Positions 8,276 through 16,536 are shown, numbered from the stretch's first letter. The stretch: 64,000 nt of DNA from an uncultured Eubacteriales bacterium (GCA_900544765.1 UQWI01000012.1:29407-93406), one strand, 5' to 3'. Notes: generated from the letters alone by a model not told the origin. Program-made: numbers and translations.

Positions 8276-9905
8276 ACGTGTGGCCCGTACGACGCGCGAG
8301 TTTTTCGAGGTATTTGGCGGTCGTCTCGCCGGTGAAAATCTTCACGTCGAGGCGCATCGTGTGCCCGTCCACGGGTGTGGCGATGATTTTGTCCACGAAA
8401 GTGTCAACGAACTCCTTTGTTATCGCGCCCGCGTTCGCCTCCCTCTCGGCGGCGCGGAGAGTTGTGCGTATCTTCTCCATGTGCCGCCGGAATTCCTCGC
8501 TGTCGTCGCGCTGCGCTCGCAGCTCGGCGAGGTCGCGCTCGGCGGCCTTAATCTCCGCGTTGCAGGCTCTGGTCATCTCGGCGAAGTCCTCGTTTGAAAT
8601 CTGCCCCAGCGCCGTCAGCTCCAGCAGCTTGCCCTTTTTCTTTAGCGCCAGCTCTATCGCGCCCTCGCGGCCGGCGATCTGCCCCTCGAGGTTCACGTCC
8701 GAGGTCATCGCGGCGTACATCCGCTCGTACTCGTGCAGCATTTCCTCCGAGGCGTCGTGCGTGTCGCGGAACACCTCGAACAGCAGCGGCTTTATCTCGT
8801 CCTCGTAGATGGCGAAGCTCGGGCAGGAGTCGTGCCCGTTGTTAATTTTCCCCGAGCACACCCACTTGCTGTTGACGCGTCCGTCCTTGTCCTTCGATTC
8901 GCGCCGGTAGTATGGCGCGCCGCAGTAGGCGCAGTAGAGCTTGCCGGTGAGCAGGTTCGCGTGGTTGCAGACGCCGCGGCGGTTCTTCACATCCTCGCTG
9001 CGCCGCTGCAAGACGGCGTTGGCCTGCTCCCACAGCTCCTCGCTGACGATGGCGGGAACTATCTCGCCCGTCTCGTCCTTGAACATGACCCACTCCTCCG
9101 GCGGCAGGAACTTCTGCTTCTTAGTGAACATATCCACTACCTTGACCTTGTTGCCGACGTACCAACCCTTGTACTTGGGGTTTGCTATCATGTTCGACAT
9201 AGTCGAGTGCGCAATCTTCTTGCCGTTTAAGTTTCGGTAGCCCTTTTCCCAGAACAGCGTCTCGAGCTGCTTCATGCTGTACCCGTCCGTGGCGTAGAGC
9301 TCAAAGAGCTCTCGCACCATCGGCGCCTGATCCTCGTCTATGACGAGCCGCTTGTTGTCCTTTTTGTAGCCGAAAATGCGGCTGTTGCCCAGCACGACGC
9401 TCTGCTTTATCGCCTGCTGGTGGCCAAATTTCACGCGGCTGGAGAGCTTGCGCAGCTCGTCCTGCGCGATTGACGACATGATGGAAAGCCGCAGCTCGCT
9501 GTCCTCGTCGAGCGTGTTGATGTTGTCGTTCTGGAAAAACACGCCCACGCCGTCTGCGAGAAGCTCGCGCGTGTAACGTATCGAGTCGAGCGTGTTGCGC
9601 GCGAAACGCGAGATTTCCTTGGTTATTATAAGGTCGAACTTGTCCCGTGCGGCGTCGTCCACCATGCGGTTGAAGTTCTCGCGCCGCTTGGTCGAGATGC
9701 CGGACAGCCCCTCGTCGATGTAGCCGGGCACAAACGTCCAGGCTGCGTTACGGCGAATCAAGTCCTCATAGTATTTTATCTGGTTGCCCAGAGAGTTGAG
9801 CTGCTCGTCGGACTCCGACGAGACGCGCGCGTAGTACGTCACGCGCAGCGGCAGCTCGTATATGCTCTTAGTGCGAAGCTGCTGCCTCGCAGAGTGTATG
9901 TCCAT
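8235..9905 (-). CDS. Large serine recombinase (site-specific integrase)
   Basis: A 556-residue recombinase that should catalyse integration and excision of the element. The N-terminal resolvase domain has YARVSSE, with the catalytic Ser near residue 29. A recombinase domain follows, then a zinc ribbon (LYCAYCGAPYYRR, later WVCSG and a distal Cys near 385) and a long coiled coil. The ATG at 9905 is chosen because GGAGG lies five bases upstream; an earlier ATG would add 22 hydrophobic residues without a ribosome site. The last nine codons after the attachment core (I-E-A-Y-E-N-G-M-K) come from the interrupted host SASP gene. Confidence 0.93.
   Translation of the reverse strand: MDIHSARQQLRTKSIYELPLRVTYYARVSSESDEQLNSLGNQIKYYEDLIRRNAAWTFVPGYIDEGLSGISTKRRENFNRMVDDAARDKFDLIITKEISRFARNTLDSIRYTRELLADGVGVFFQNDNINTLDEDSELRLSIMSSIAQDELRKLSSRVKFGHQQAIKQSVVLGNSRIFGYKKDNKRLVIDEDQAPMVRELFELYATDGYSMKQLETLFWEKGYRNLNGKKIAHSTMSNMIANPKYKGWYVGNKVKVVDMFTKKQKFLPPEEWVMFKDETGEIVPAIVSEELWEQANAVLQRRSEDVKNRRGVCNHANLLTGKLYCAYCGAPYYRRESKDKDGRVNSKWVCSGKINNGHDSCPSFAIYEDEIKPLLFEVFRDTHDASEEMLHEYERMYAAMTSDVNLEGQIAGREGAIELALKKKGKLLELTALGQISNEDFAEMTRACNAEIKAAERDLAELRAQRDDSEEFRRHMEKIRTTLRAAEREANAGAITKEFVDTFVDKIIATPVDGHTMRLDVKIFTGETTAKYLEKLARRTGHTFKKMIEAYENGMK
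8264..8275. repeat. Left attachment core (attL)
   Basis: TCATCTTCTTGA, identical to 26185-26196. Left of it is the SASP 3' end; right of it is recombinase coding sequence. The short core is typical of serine integrases. The exact crossover dinucleotide cannot be read from one sequence. Confidence 0.8.
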
Positions 9906-9983
9906 GTGAGCCTCCAAAGTTCGTAATATCATTATTATAACTAATATAGCATGAGTAAACGAATATTTCAATCAAAAGAAATT

Positions 9984-10006
9984 GGCGGGGAGTTTTTCTC
10001 CCCGCC
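9984..10006 (-). terminator. Hairpin after nucleotidyltransferase gene (copy A)
   Basis: The stem ggcggggag / ctccccgcc has a 5-base loop and is followed on the minus strand by the T-rich AATTTCTTTTG. It is clearly related to the hairpin at 10435-10461, including the flanking CAAAAGAAA and CCGGTGCCGT. Confidence 0.65.
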
Positions 10007-10058
10007 GGTGCCGTCCTGGTTTTCAATATTTTTTAATTCGTATTATGCCGAGATTGCT

Positions 10059-10349
10059 TCATTTCTCATAAATCGTCACTCCCGTGGCGCGAATCTCGCG
10101 GTCTATGAGCGACCCCCGCTCGATGTGCGAGGGCGCGAACACGTCCACCGGCATACCCGTTGCGGTGCGGATGTCCTCCATCAGGCCGACGAAGCGCAGG
10201 CCGCGCAGATTGCTGTCTACGAGCAGGTCGAGGTCGCTATTGTCCGTCGCCGTGCCCTTTGCCACGGAGCCGAACAGCACGGCTCTGTTCACATCATGTG
10301 CGCGGAACACCGGCGCGAGCGTCGCGCGTATTGCGTCTATGCTCGGCAT
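10059..10349 (-). CDS. MNT-type nucleotidyltransferase domain protein
   Basis: A 96-residue minimal nucleotidyltransferase. It has GSVAKGTATDNSDLDLLVD, the G-S-x-A-x-G-x(4-6)-D-x-D core that binds metal and NTP, and a third acidic residue in VDVFAP. Such MntA proteins usually act as antitoxins that AMPylate a HEPN toxin encoded next to them. No HEPN gene adjoins it, though a HEPN-like protein is encoded 10 kb away in the same element. The ATG at 10349 follows an AAAGGTGG site; an upstream TTG in frame has none. It is flanked by two related hairpins, as if carried as a cassette. Confidence 0.8.
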   Translation of the reverse strand: MPSIDAIRATLAPVFRAHDVNRAVLFGSVAKGTATDNSDLDLLVDSNLRGLRFVGLMEDIRTATGMPVDVFAPSHIERGSLIDREIRATGVTIYEK

Positions 10350-10434
10350 GGGAACACCACCTTTCAAAGATAGTATATATCATTTTGGGGTCGGAATAAA
10401 GAACTTTTTTGTTACGGATGTTCAGGCAAAAGAA

Positions 10435-10461
10435 ACCGGTGGGGATGTTCTCCCCACCGGT
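10435..10461 (-). terminator. Hairpin after small mobilization-region gene (copy B)
   Basis: The stem accggtgggga / tccccaccggt (11 bp, 5-base loop) is followed on the minus strand by TTTCTTTTG. It lies immediately after the stop of the 60-residue gene. It shares its layout and flanks with copy A at 9984-10006. Confidence 0.7.
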
Positions 10462-10466
10462 GCCGT

Positions 10467-10649
10467 TTACCGCTCCATCTGCCGCGCGCGGCTCTTTATC
10501 TTAATGCGCATCTTGTTGCGCTCGTCTTCGGTTATGACGCCCTTTTCGTAGAGCGTGTCGTTGTAGTACGTCAGCCAGAGCTGTTCCATTGTGCTCCGGA
10601 CGCTCCGCGCTTTCTGTTCGGCTATATCTCCACGGCGGGTATTGTCCAT
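10467..10649 (-). CDS. Small charged protein of unknown function
   Basis: Sixty residues, basic and helical. The C-terminal half is LYEKGVITEDERNKMRIKI, which resembles the short SHOCT-type helix-turn pattern, but the match is weak. The start is fixed by AGGGAGG six bases before the ATG at 10649. It lies downstream of the relaxase gene on the same strand, so it is probably an accessory protein of the element. No function is assigned. Confidence 0.6.
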   Translation of the reverse strand: MDNTRRGDIAEQKARSVRSTMEQLWLTYYNDTLYEKGVITEDERNKMRIKIKSRARQMER

Positions 10650-10756
10650 ATATTGCCTCCCTTTAATGAGTATTGTCGCCGTTTCAGGCTGATTTATACG
10701 CATTTCCCGAAAATCTCGGGAGGCTTCTTAGGTTTCTTTGGTTTCTTCGGGATTCG

Positions 10757-12175
10757 TCAGTCTCTTTCGTTCGCTAAAAGTCGCGTTTCGCGACCTCTTT
10801 CCTCCCTCGCGCTCAGCGCACGGTCTACGCAATACTTTACGTCCAGCAGTTTGGTCAGCTCAGCGCGGAGGGCTTTGTACTCGGCGTAAGCAGCATCGTT
10901 TTCACGCTCCAGCGTTGCAACCTCACGCTGCCAGTCGGCGGCGTGGATACCGTCGGACAGCTTGCGGCGGGCGAGGTAGAATTGCCTCAGCTCGCTCTCG
11001 TGCTCGGCCTTGAACCGCTCTCGTTTGGGCCTCCACTTGATGGCGTTGAGCTGGTTGTGGAGGGGGTTGAAGCGATTATACAGCTCGGCGCACCTGAGCA
11101 GCTCGCGCAGCTCTTTCGACCGTTTTTTGTTGGCGTCGAGCGCAGTTTTTGCCTCATCAAGTGGCGAATAAAGTGAGTCGAGACGAGCCTCGAGATCGGC
11201 AAGGGTATGTAGACCGTTCTCATTCAAATACGCAATGGCGCTGGTGAGGCGTTTCAGGTTGCCAACCTTGGCCTTGTTGCTCCATGCGGCGGCGTTGCGT
11301 GCGTCGAAGTAGTCGGCGAGCAGCTTGGCGAGCGACGGAGAGTGAGGCTTGTCCAGCTTCACGCGCGCGTCGCTGAGCCAGTCTACAAGCGTCTTGATTC
11401 GTTCTCCCAGCGTCCGCAGCATCGCGCTCGCCGAGCGTATCCACCGATTGTGCTCACCTTTATCGGTCACGATGCCTCTGGCCTCCATCTGCCGCACGGC
11501 GACGCCCTCGTGGACGGTTGGAATTTGCTCGACGCCCTTCCGTTCGTAGGAGCGGTGGTCGATGCGGCAAGGCAGTCCCTCTTCCTTAAACTTCGCGTTA
11601 CACAGCGCTGCCCACGCCTCGCGCCACGCTTCAAGCGTCTCTGGCCGTCCCCAGTCAGTCGTTGGCACGGCGTCGAACTTGCCGTCCTCGCGGTAGACGC
11701 GCCGCTGTTTTGCGCCCCATGTGCCGTCGGGGTTCAGCGGGCGAATCGGACACATGACGTGGAAATGTGGGTTCGGGATACCGCCGTCCTTGTCCGGTTG
11801 ATGGACAGCGAAATCCGCAATCATGCCGCGTGAGACGAAGTTGTCCAGAAGGAATTGCCGAGCGAGCTGCATGTTTTCTTCCATCGTGAACTCGTTTTGC
11901 AGCGCGATGTCGAAGCTGTAAGCGAGCTGTGCGTTCCTGTTGCGCTCCGCTTCCTCGACCGCGTTCCAGAGCGTTTGCCGGTCGGCGTACTCGCGTGGAG
12001 CGTGCAGTGTGAGCAGGATTTCCGAATAAACCACGCCGCCTTTGCGCGTGTAGTCGCTGACCAGCCCGTAGTATTCGCTGTACAGCCTCTCGCCAGCGCG
12101 GTAGGCGGCGCACTCAACCGCCGAGCGCCCGACGCTGCGCTTTATCTGCCCGACATGGAAGTGGTAAAGCGCCAA
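10757..12175 (-). CDS. MobA/MobL family relaxase
   Basis: A 472-residue conjugative relaxase that should nick the origin of transfer and attach to the 5' end. The N-terminus starts MALYHFHVGQIKRS as in MobA/MobL proteins. The metal-binding histidine motif is visible as VHQPDKDGGIPNPHFHVM (near 125-142), and further conserved positions follow around RPETLEAWREAWA. The C-terminal half is helical and charged. It starts one base after the stop of the DUF3847-like gene (MobL start at 12175, preceding stop at 12176), so the two are co-translated. Confidence 0.9.
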   Translation of the reverse strand: MALYHFHVGQIKRSVGRSAVECAAYRAGERLYSEYYGLVSDYTRKGGVVYSEILLTLHAPREYADRQTLWNAVEEAERNRNAQLAYSFDIALQNEFTMEENMQLARQFLLDNFVSRGMIADFAVHQPDKDGGIPNPHFHVMCPIRPLNPDGTWGAKQRRVYREDGKFDAVPTTDWGRPETLEAWREAWAALCNAKFKEEGLPCRIDHRSYERKGVEQIPTVHEGVAVRQMEARGIVTDKGEHNRWIRSASAMLRTLGERIKTLVDWLSDARVKLDKPHSPSLAKLLADYFDARNAAAWSNKAKVGNLKRLTSAIAYLNENGLHTLADLEARLDSLYSPLDEAKTALDANKKRSKELRELLRCAELYNRFNPLHNQLNAIKWRPKRERFKAEHESELRQFYLARRKLSDGIHAADWQREVATLERENDAAYAEYKALRAELTKLLDVKYCVDRALSAREERGRETRLLANERD

Positions 12176-12463
12176 TCAGTCACCGTCCTTGGGCAATAGG
12201 GCTTTGACCTCGGGTAAGTCGAAGATGCGCTGTACCAGTTCGTAAAACTCGCGCTCACCCATGTCTTTTACGGCTGGCACAACGCTCTCTACCGCCGCTC
12301 CACGCGTGATAAGCCTGTGGCTTCGCTTCTTGCGCTCGCCGTCTTGCAGATACTTTATCTGCTGCTCAATGCGCTGGTAGCGGTGTTTGGTTTGGCGCAA
12401 TTTTTCCTCAATCGTTCCCTGTTCCTGTACGAGTTCGGTTCTGGTTTGGGTTTCGTGGATAAT
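12176..12463 (-). CDS. DUF3847-like small mobilization-associated protein
   Basis: A basic protein with the motif DGERKKRSHRLITRGAAVE, shared with DUF3847 proteins that accompany MobA/MobL relaxases. The first conventional start in frame (TTG at 12400) would cut into the conserved helix and has no ribosome site. An AAGGAGG at 12469-12475 sits five bases from an in-frame ATT at 12463, giving 95 residues with a helical N-terminus of the expected length. ATT is therefore the proposed start. It overlaps nothing upstream and runs directly into the relaxase gene. Confidence 0.7.
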   Translation of the reverse strand: MIHETQTRTELVQEQGTIEEKLRQTKHRYQRIEQQIKYLQDGERKKRSHRLITRGAAVESVVPAVKDMGEREFYELVQRIFDLPEVKALLPKDGD

Positions 12464-12500
12464 ATCTACCTCCTTAAATTTTGCGTTGCCGATTAAAATT

Positions 12501-12544
12501 ATCCGTACATGCGTACATCCGTACGCTTGTACGCATGTACGGAT
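12501..12544. repeat. Palindromic array of five GTAC sites with 8-bp period (candidate oriT or replication origin)
   Basis: GTAC occurs at 12505, 12513, 12521, 12529 and 12537, each separated by four bases. The whole 44 bases form an inverted repeat centred on the middle GTAC, with perfect 17-base arms (atccgtacatgcgtaca). It lies in the only gap between the replication genes and the mobilization genes, about 26 bases ahead of the DUF3847-like ribosome site. Position and form suit an iteron-type origin, a relaxase target or an operator for the mob operon. Confidence 0.7.
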
Positions 12545-12567
12545 GTTTTGAATTCAAATTCAATTTT

Positions 12568-13857
12568 TCATCCCGCCCTCTGCAGCAGCTCAATGCCGAT
12601 GAAACCGCGCACACGCCTGCCGCCGGGCAGGTAAATTGTGTTCGTCTGCTCGATGCCATAGGTATCTTGGTTTTCGGCGAGGTGTAGGCACAGGCTGCGC
12701 TGAGACAGAGGGTTGAGCGCGTTGTCCTCGCACCAGAGCTTGTACACCGCGTACACGTCCCGGCTGCTAGCTTCGGCGTCAGCTTTGAGGCGTATGTAGC
12801 CCTCGCTGCGCATAAAGTCCACGGCGTTGTTTCCGTCGCTCACGGCCTCGGCCATGTTCTCGTGAGCTCGTTCGCTTAGCGTGAAGCGGTAGTCGTTCGA
12901 GATAAGCCGTCGCAGTCCTTCGAGGCACCAGAGGAAGACTCCCTCGGCCTCCGCGCACATCTTCTCGGCGATGAACGGGTCATCCACGCGATTGGTGTCT
13001 TTTAGCTTCGTTGTTAAGATAATCTGCCGCCTGAAAAATCCCTCGCTTCGGTCGTAGAGCGCTTTGAGTGAGCCGTTGCCGAAACCGAGGAAGCGTACGT
13101 ACAAGTCGCCTTGGTAGCTCTGCTGGCCTTTTCGTTCTAAGTCCATCGGCAGCTCTGCGGTCACGATGGCTTTTATGTGGTTTGTCTGCGGCAGGGCTTC
13201 GAGCTTCATGTCGTCGTCGAGCATGACCAGCTCGTGCTCCAAATCTGCGCGAGCGAAACGGGAGCTTTCTATTTTGGCGATGCTGCCCGTCGCCATGTTC
13301 GAGCCGAGCAGAGCGCGAAGTACCAGGCCGATTCGGCTCTTTCCCTCACCGCCGCGTCCAATTAACATCAGCATCTTCTGGCCTTTCGTCGTCGGCAGGA
13401 AGCAGTAGCCCATGAACTCCTGCAAGGTAGGGATGTCCTCCTGGTAGAGCAGCTCGTCGAGGAAACGCAGCCACGTTGCGGGTGCAGGTGCATCTGGGTT
13501 GTACGCCACCGGGAGACGGTTGCGGCAAAACCCGCGCTCAGGCGTGAACGTTCCGTTGAGAAACAGCGTGCCGTTTGCGACGTGGATTCGGTCGCGCTGA
13601 ATTGGCAGGTCGGGCGCGTAGGCCTCAAGCCGCAGGGCTTCGAGCAGGTTGTTGACCCGCTTGCTGAGGCCGGTGGAGAAGTGCGGTTTAAGTATTTCGT
13701 AAATCTCGCGCCGCAGCTTGTCCTCGTCTGTCACGCGGCCCTCGACTGTGAAGAACGTGCCGTTTATGCTTTTCATCGGGTGCTCACGAAGAAACTCTTC
13801 ACAGAACTTGACTTCGTTGACGTTCTTGCCATCGTACCATTCCGGAAATTCAGCCAC
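12568..13857 (-). CDS. P4-type primase-helicase (SF3 helicase domain protein)
   Basis: A 429-residue protein. The N-terminal D5-like region is followed by an SF3 helicase core with Walker A GRGGEGKSRIG (about 167-177) and Walker B ELVMLDDDM (about 210). A C-terminal winged-helix-like tail follows. It should unwind the element during autonomous or transfer replication. The start is GTG at 13857, with GGAGGG five bases upstream. It overlaps the end of the CHC2 primase gene by 8 bases, so the two subunits are translationally coupled. Confidence 0.87.
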   Translation of the reverse strand: MAEFPEWYDGKNVNEVKFCEEFLREHPMKSINGTFFTVEGRVTDEDKLRREIYEILKPHFSTGLSKRVNNLLEALRLEAYAPDLPIQRDRIHVANGTLFLNGTFTPERGFCRNRLPVAYNPDAPAPATWLRFLDELLYQEDIPTLQEFMGYCFLPTTKGQKMLMLIGRGGEGKSRIGLVLRALLGSNMATGSIAKIESSRFARADLEHELVMLDDDMKLEALPQTNHIKAIVTAELPMDLERKGQQSYQGDLYVRFLGFGNGSLKALYDRSEGFFRRQIILTTKLKDTNRVDDPFIAEKMCAEAEGVFLWCLEGLRRLISNDYRFTLSERAHENMAEAVSDGNNAVDFMRSEGYIRLKADAEASSRDVYAVYKLWCEDNALNPLSQRSLCLHLAENQDTYGIEQTNTIYLPGGRRVRGFIGIELLQRAG

Positions 13858-14326
13858 GCAAACCCTCCATCAGCCGTGCGGTTTTCTGCTCGACCAGCCG
13901 CGTCTCGTCCCGGCTCGCGCCTGCGTCGAGCAGATAGCCCGTCCACGCGTCGAGCGTACACGCCTCGGCGTAGCCGTCCGCGATTGCGTCGCCCGGCGAC
14001 TTCGGCGCGAGGGCGTCTCGGCAGCGAACAAGCTCGCGTTTGCACGCTGCCAACCCCAGCGGCGGCACAAAGCCGCCGTCGCCGAAGTCCGCTTCGAGCC
14101 GCCGCGCCGCTTCGGATTTTGTGCAGCCGAGCAATCCCGCTGTGAGGTCAATCACGTCACCGTGCGCTCCGCAGCCGAAGCAGTGGAAGTGGTCGCCGTA
14201 GAGTTTCAGGCTAGGCGTCCTGTCTGCATGGAACGGACAGCGCATGAAGCCATGCTTCACCGTCCCGTAACGTTTCGCCGCCTCGATGGGCGGCACACTG
14301 TGCTTTATTTTGTTGTAGTCTATCAT
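13850..14326 (-). CDS. CHC2 zinc-finger primase-like protein
   Basis: A 158-residue protein whose N-terminus matches the DnaG-type CHC2 zinc finger: C30, H33, C49 and C52 in RCPFH and CFGCGAHGDVIDL. No TOPRIM domain is present, so it is a split primase that probably works with the overlapping helicase. The second ATG (14326) is used because GGAGG stands seven bases before it; the first ATG is only one base from that site. It is the first gene of the leftward replication-mobilization operon. Confidence 0.85.
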   Translation of the reverse strand: MIDYNKIKHSVPPIEAAKRYGTVKHGFMRCPFHADRTPSLKLYGDHFHCFGCGAHGDVIDLTAGLLGCTKSEAARRLEADFGDGGFVPPLGLAACKRELVRCRDALAPKSPGDAIADGYAEACTLDAWTGYLLDAGASRDETRLVEQKTARLMEGLRG

Positions 14327-14607
14327 TCGCATTCCTCCAATGCAGTAGTAGGGCTGTGCCCTCCACTAATATTATGGGGAATCCGCGGAAAACACGGCAA
14401 ACAGCATGACAGGCTATTTTCAAAAAACATGACATGTGGTAAAATATCCTCAAATTTCCCGCTGGAGGACACGATGGAACACAACCTGCTGACGCTCGAA
14501 TTTGGGCGCGAAACACAGTTACATACGAGGGGCGCACGACGCCGTCCGGAACGTTAGGCTGCGAGGCGCTGAACATTTCCGACGAGTTCATCTCCGCGCT
14601 CGGTGCG

Positions 14608-15507
14608 ATGAGCGTGACAGACGAGCTTTTAAGCTGTGCATGCAGCGCGGCTGCATCGGTTCTTGAAACAATGAGGCACATGGAACCTTTTGCGCATCTG
14701 GACTACAACTTCTATGCTCCGAGCATCGCCGACGCTTTTTCAGAGGATGGCATAAGCCAAGTCCGCGCGCTCAACATGGCAATGCTCACACGCGGGCTCG
14801 CGGCGGCGCAGGAGCCAAGATTGCGTAAGGGTGCTCTGCTGAGCAAAACAGCGCCGGTACTAGCACAGCTCGCGTACTCGCTCGCTGAATACAAGCGCAC
14901 AATGACCACGCTGGCTGAGAGCATAAATGACGACGGCGTTGAGAGGACGCCCGACGGCCTCGCCGCTGCGTTTGGTGCACACTTCGACGCGTCCGACGAC
15001 AGCCTGATGTCTCTCGCCAATGCGACGGTGCAGTATGTTGCTGTAGGAGAGCCGCCGAGACTTGTGCGGCGCATGAGCTACGTTTCGTTCGTCGGGCTGC
15101 TGCGCTCCGACCTCTTTGAGGGACTTGCAGCCGGCCACGCGCCGCGCCGGTGCGCCGTCTGTGGGCGCTGGTTCCTCACGCTCGATGCGCGGCACACAAA
15201 GTATTGCGGCGGCTTTGCGCCCGGCGGCAGGACGTGCCGTCAGATGGGCGCAATGCGCGGACGGGAGCAGCGCGAGCTTGCCGCCGACCACCCACTGAAG
15301 GCAATCTACAGCCGCCGCCTGAACACCATCTTGCAGAGCCAGAGGCGCGGCAAGCTTAATGCGGAAATAGCTGACACCATGCGCAAGCTGGCGAAGGACA
15401 AGCTCCAGCGCGCGCTGTCCGACGCGAATTACGCGCGCGGTAGCTATGAGGCCGAGATGACGCAGAGCGCATTGTTGGCTGAGGCAGAGAAAAATGCTGA
15501 CGCTTAA
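14608..15507 (+). CDS. DUF6076-like zinc-ribbon protein (5' end frameshifted)
   Basis: The 299-residue open part has a C-terminal zinc-ribbon-like segment: CAVCGRWFLTLDARHTKYC and a later Cys near residue 211. This resembles DUF6076 proteins often found beside primase genes on Firmicute elements. The ATG at 14608 has no ribosome site. A strong GGAGG precedes an ATG at 14474 whose frame reads MEHNLLTLEFGRET and then shifts; in the 14608 frame the sequence continues upstream as VTYEGRTTPSGTLGCEALN. One missing base near 14515 would join both parts into one 344-residue gene. Function unknown. Confidence 0.6.
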   Translation: MSVTDELLSCACSAAASVLETMRHMEPFAHLDYNFYAPSIADAFSEDGISQVRALNMAMLTRGLAAAQEPRLRKGALLSKTAPVLAQLAYSLAEYKRTMTTLAESINDDGVERTPDGLAAAFGAHFDASDDSLMSLANATVQYVAVGEPPRLVRRMSYVSFVGLLRSDLFEGLAAGHAPRRCAVCGRWFLTLDARHTKYCGGFAPGGRTCRQMGAMRGREQRELAADHPLKAIYSRRLNTILQSQRRGKLNAEIADTMRKLAKDKLQRALSDANYARGSYEAEMTQSALLAEAEKNADA

Positions 15508-15607
15508 ATAGGCAGAAAACGCCTTCCGCAGCGGCGCGCCGCCGGTAGACGGAAGCGAAACCTTTGAGGGTTTCCTATATGGCTACGAGCCGAGGCTCAA
15601 CGAGATT

Positions 15608-16492
15608 GTGCGAAAATTCCTCGGCAAGCGTGCGTTCGATGCGGAGACGTTCATGGACTACAAGCTTGCCTGTGCAGCCGCGATGCTGGAGCGCTGGAAT
15701 GAGTTTGACCCAGGCAAAGGTATTCACTTTTTTACTTTTGCACACCACGACGTTATGAACGCGCTGCTTCGGGCGAGGATGCTGGAAGAGACTGGCTCGT
15801 TCTCAAACCTCGACGAGTACAAGGCTGCGCGGCGCATGGGCGCGCTAATGTACGGCTCGTCGCAGCGCGAGGCGGTCGATGAGTTCATAAAAAAGCGCGG
15901 CTGCTTGGAAGCAACCGCGATAAGGTTTTTGAAGATCGCACAACTCATGTTGAGCGCGTCGTCACTGGAAAATGACGCTGAGGCGAGCTACAGCTGGGAT
16001 TACGTAGATGTTCTGTGGGACGGCGTCCGTGCCGAAAAGGTGCGCGAGGCGTTTGCGAAGCTGAGTTTTCGCGAGCAGACGCTGCTGGAAAAGCGCAACG
16101 CGGTCTGCATGACCTGCGGACGTGTTTCGCCGCTCAGCGAGTGCGCAAGCTTTGAGGAATTGGCGATTGAGTTTGAGTCGTCCAGCCCGCGCACCGCCGA
16201 GCGCGCCTACAGACGCGCCGTGGAAAAGCTGGCGCTGAACCTCGTCGAGCTTGGCGAGCTCCACGCCGTCCGAATAGAGCGCGTCGCTCCCGGTACCTAC
16301 CGCTACCAGGCCGACAACGATGGAGAATGGGGCGAGTTTACGCTTGATCTGTCAACCGGAGAGCTTAAAATAAACACTCTTGCTGAGTTGGACACGACCA
16401 AAACCCACCGCTTTGCTAAGCAAGCCGCCCGCTACTTGAAAGCGCACGCGGGAGAAAAACTGCCGAAAAGGGTGCTGGTAGCGTTTGAATAA
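15608..16492 (+). CDS. Sigma-70-like protein of mobile element (amber codon near the start)
   Basis: The 294-residue open frame resembles a divergent sigma factor. The region 2-like stretch is FDPGKGIHFFTFAHHDVMNALLRARM (near 38-63). The C-terminal region 4-like helices are LSFREQTLLEKRNA and ASFEELAIEF. No ribosome site precedes the GTG at 15608. The same frame runs back through 32 open codons to TAG at 15509-15511 and, five codons before that, to ATG at 15494, which overlaps the stop of the preceding gene. The original gene was therefore probably 15494-16492 with a nonsense change at codon 6. It may control element genes; this is inference. Confidence 0.6.
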   Translation: MRKFLGKRAFDAETFMDYKLACAAAMLERWNEFDPGKGIHFFTFAHHDVMNALLRARMLEETGSFSNLDEYKAARRMGALMYGSSQREAVDEFIKKRGCLEATAIRFLKIAQLMLSASSLENDAEASYSWDYVDVLWDGVRAEKVREAFAKLSFREQTLLEKRNAVCMTCGRVSPLSECASFEELAIEFESSSPRTAERAYRRAVEKLALNLVELGELHAVRIERVAPGTYRYQADNDGEWGEFTLDLSTGELKINTLAELDTTKTHRFAKQAARYLKAHAGEKLPKRVLVAFE

Positions 16493-16536
16493 GTCCAAGG
16501 GCGCACTTCTATACATGGTCATGTATGTGCGAATAC

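Noticed and set aside
13718..14557. 279-codon plus-strand frame across the CHC2 gene
   Set aside because: Most of it is antisense to the CHC2 primase. Only its last 28 codons (from 14474) look real, and these belong to the frameshifted DUF6076-like gene.
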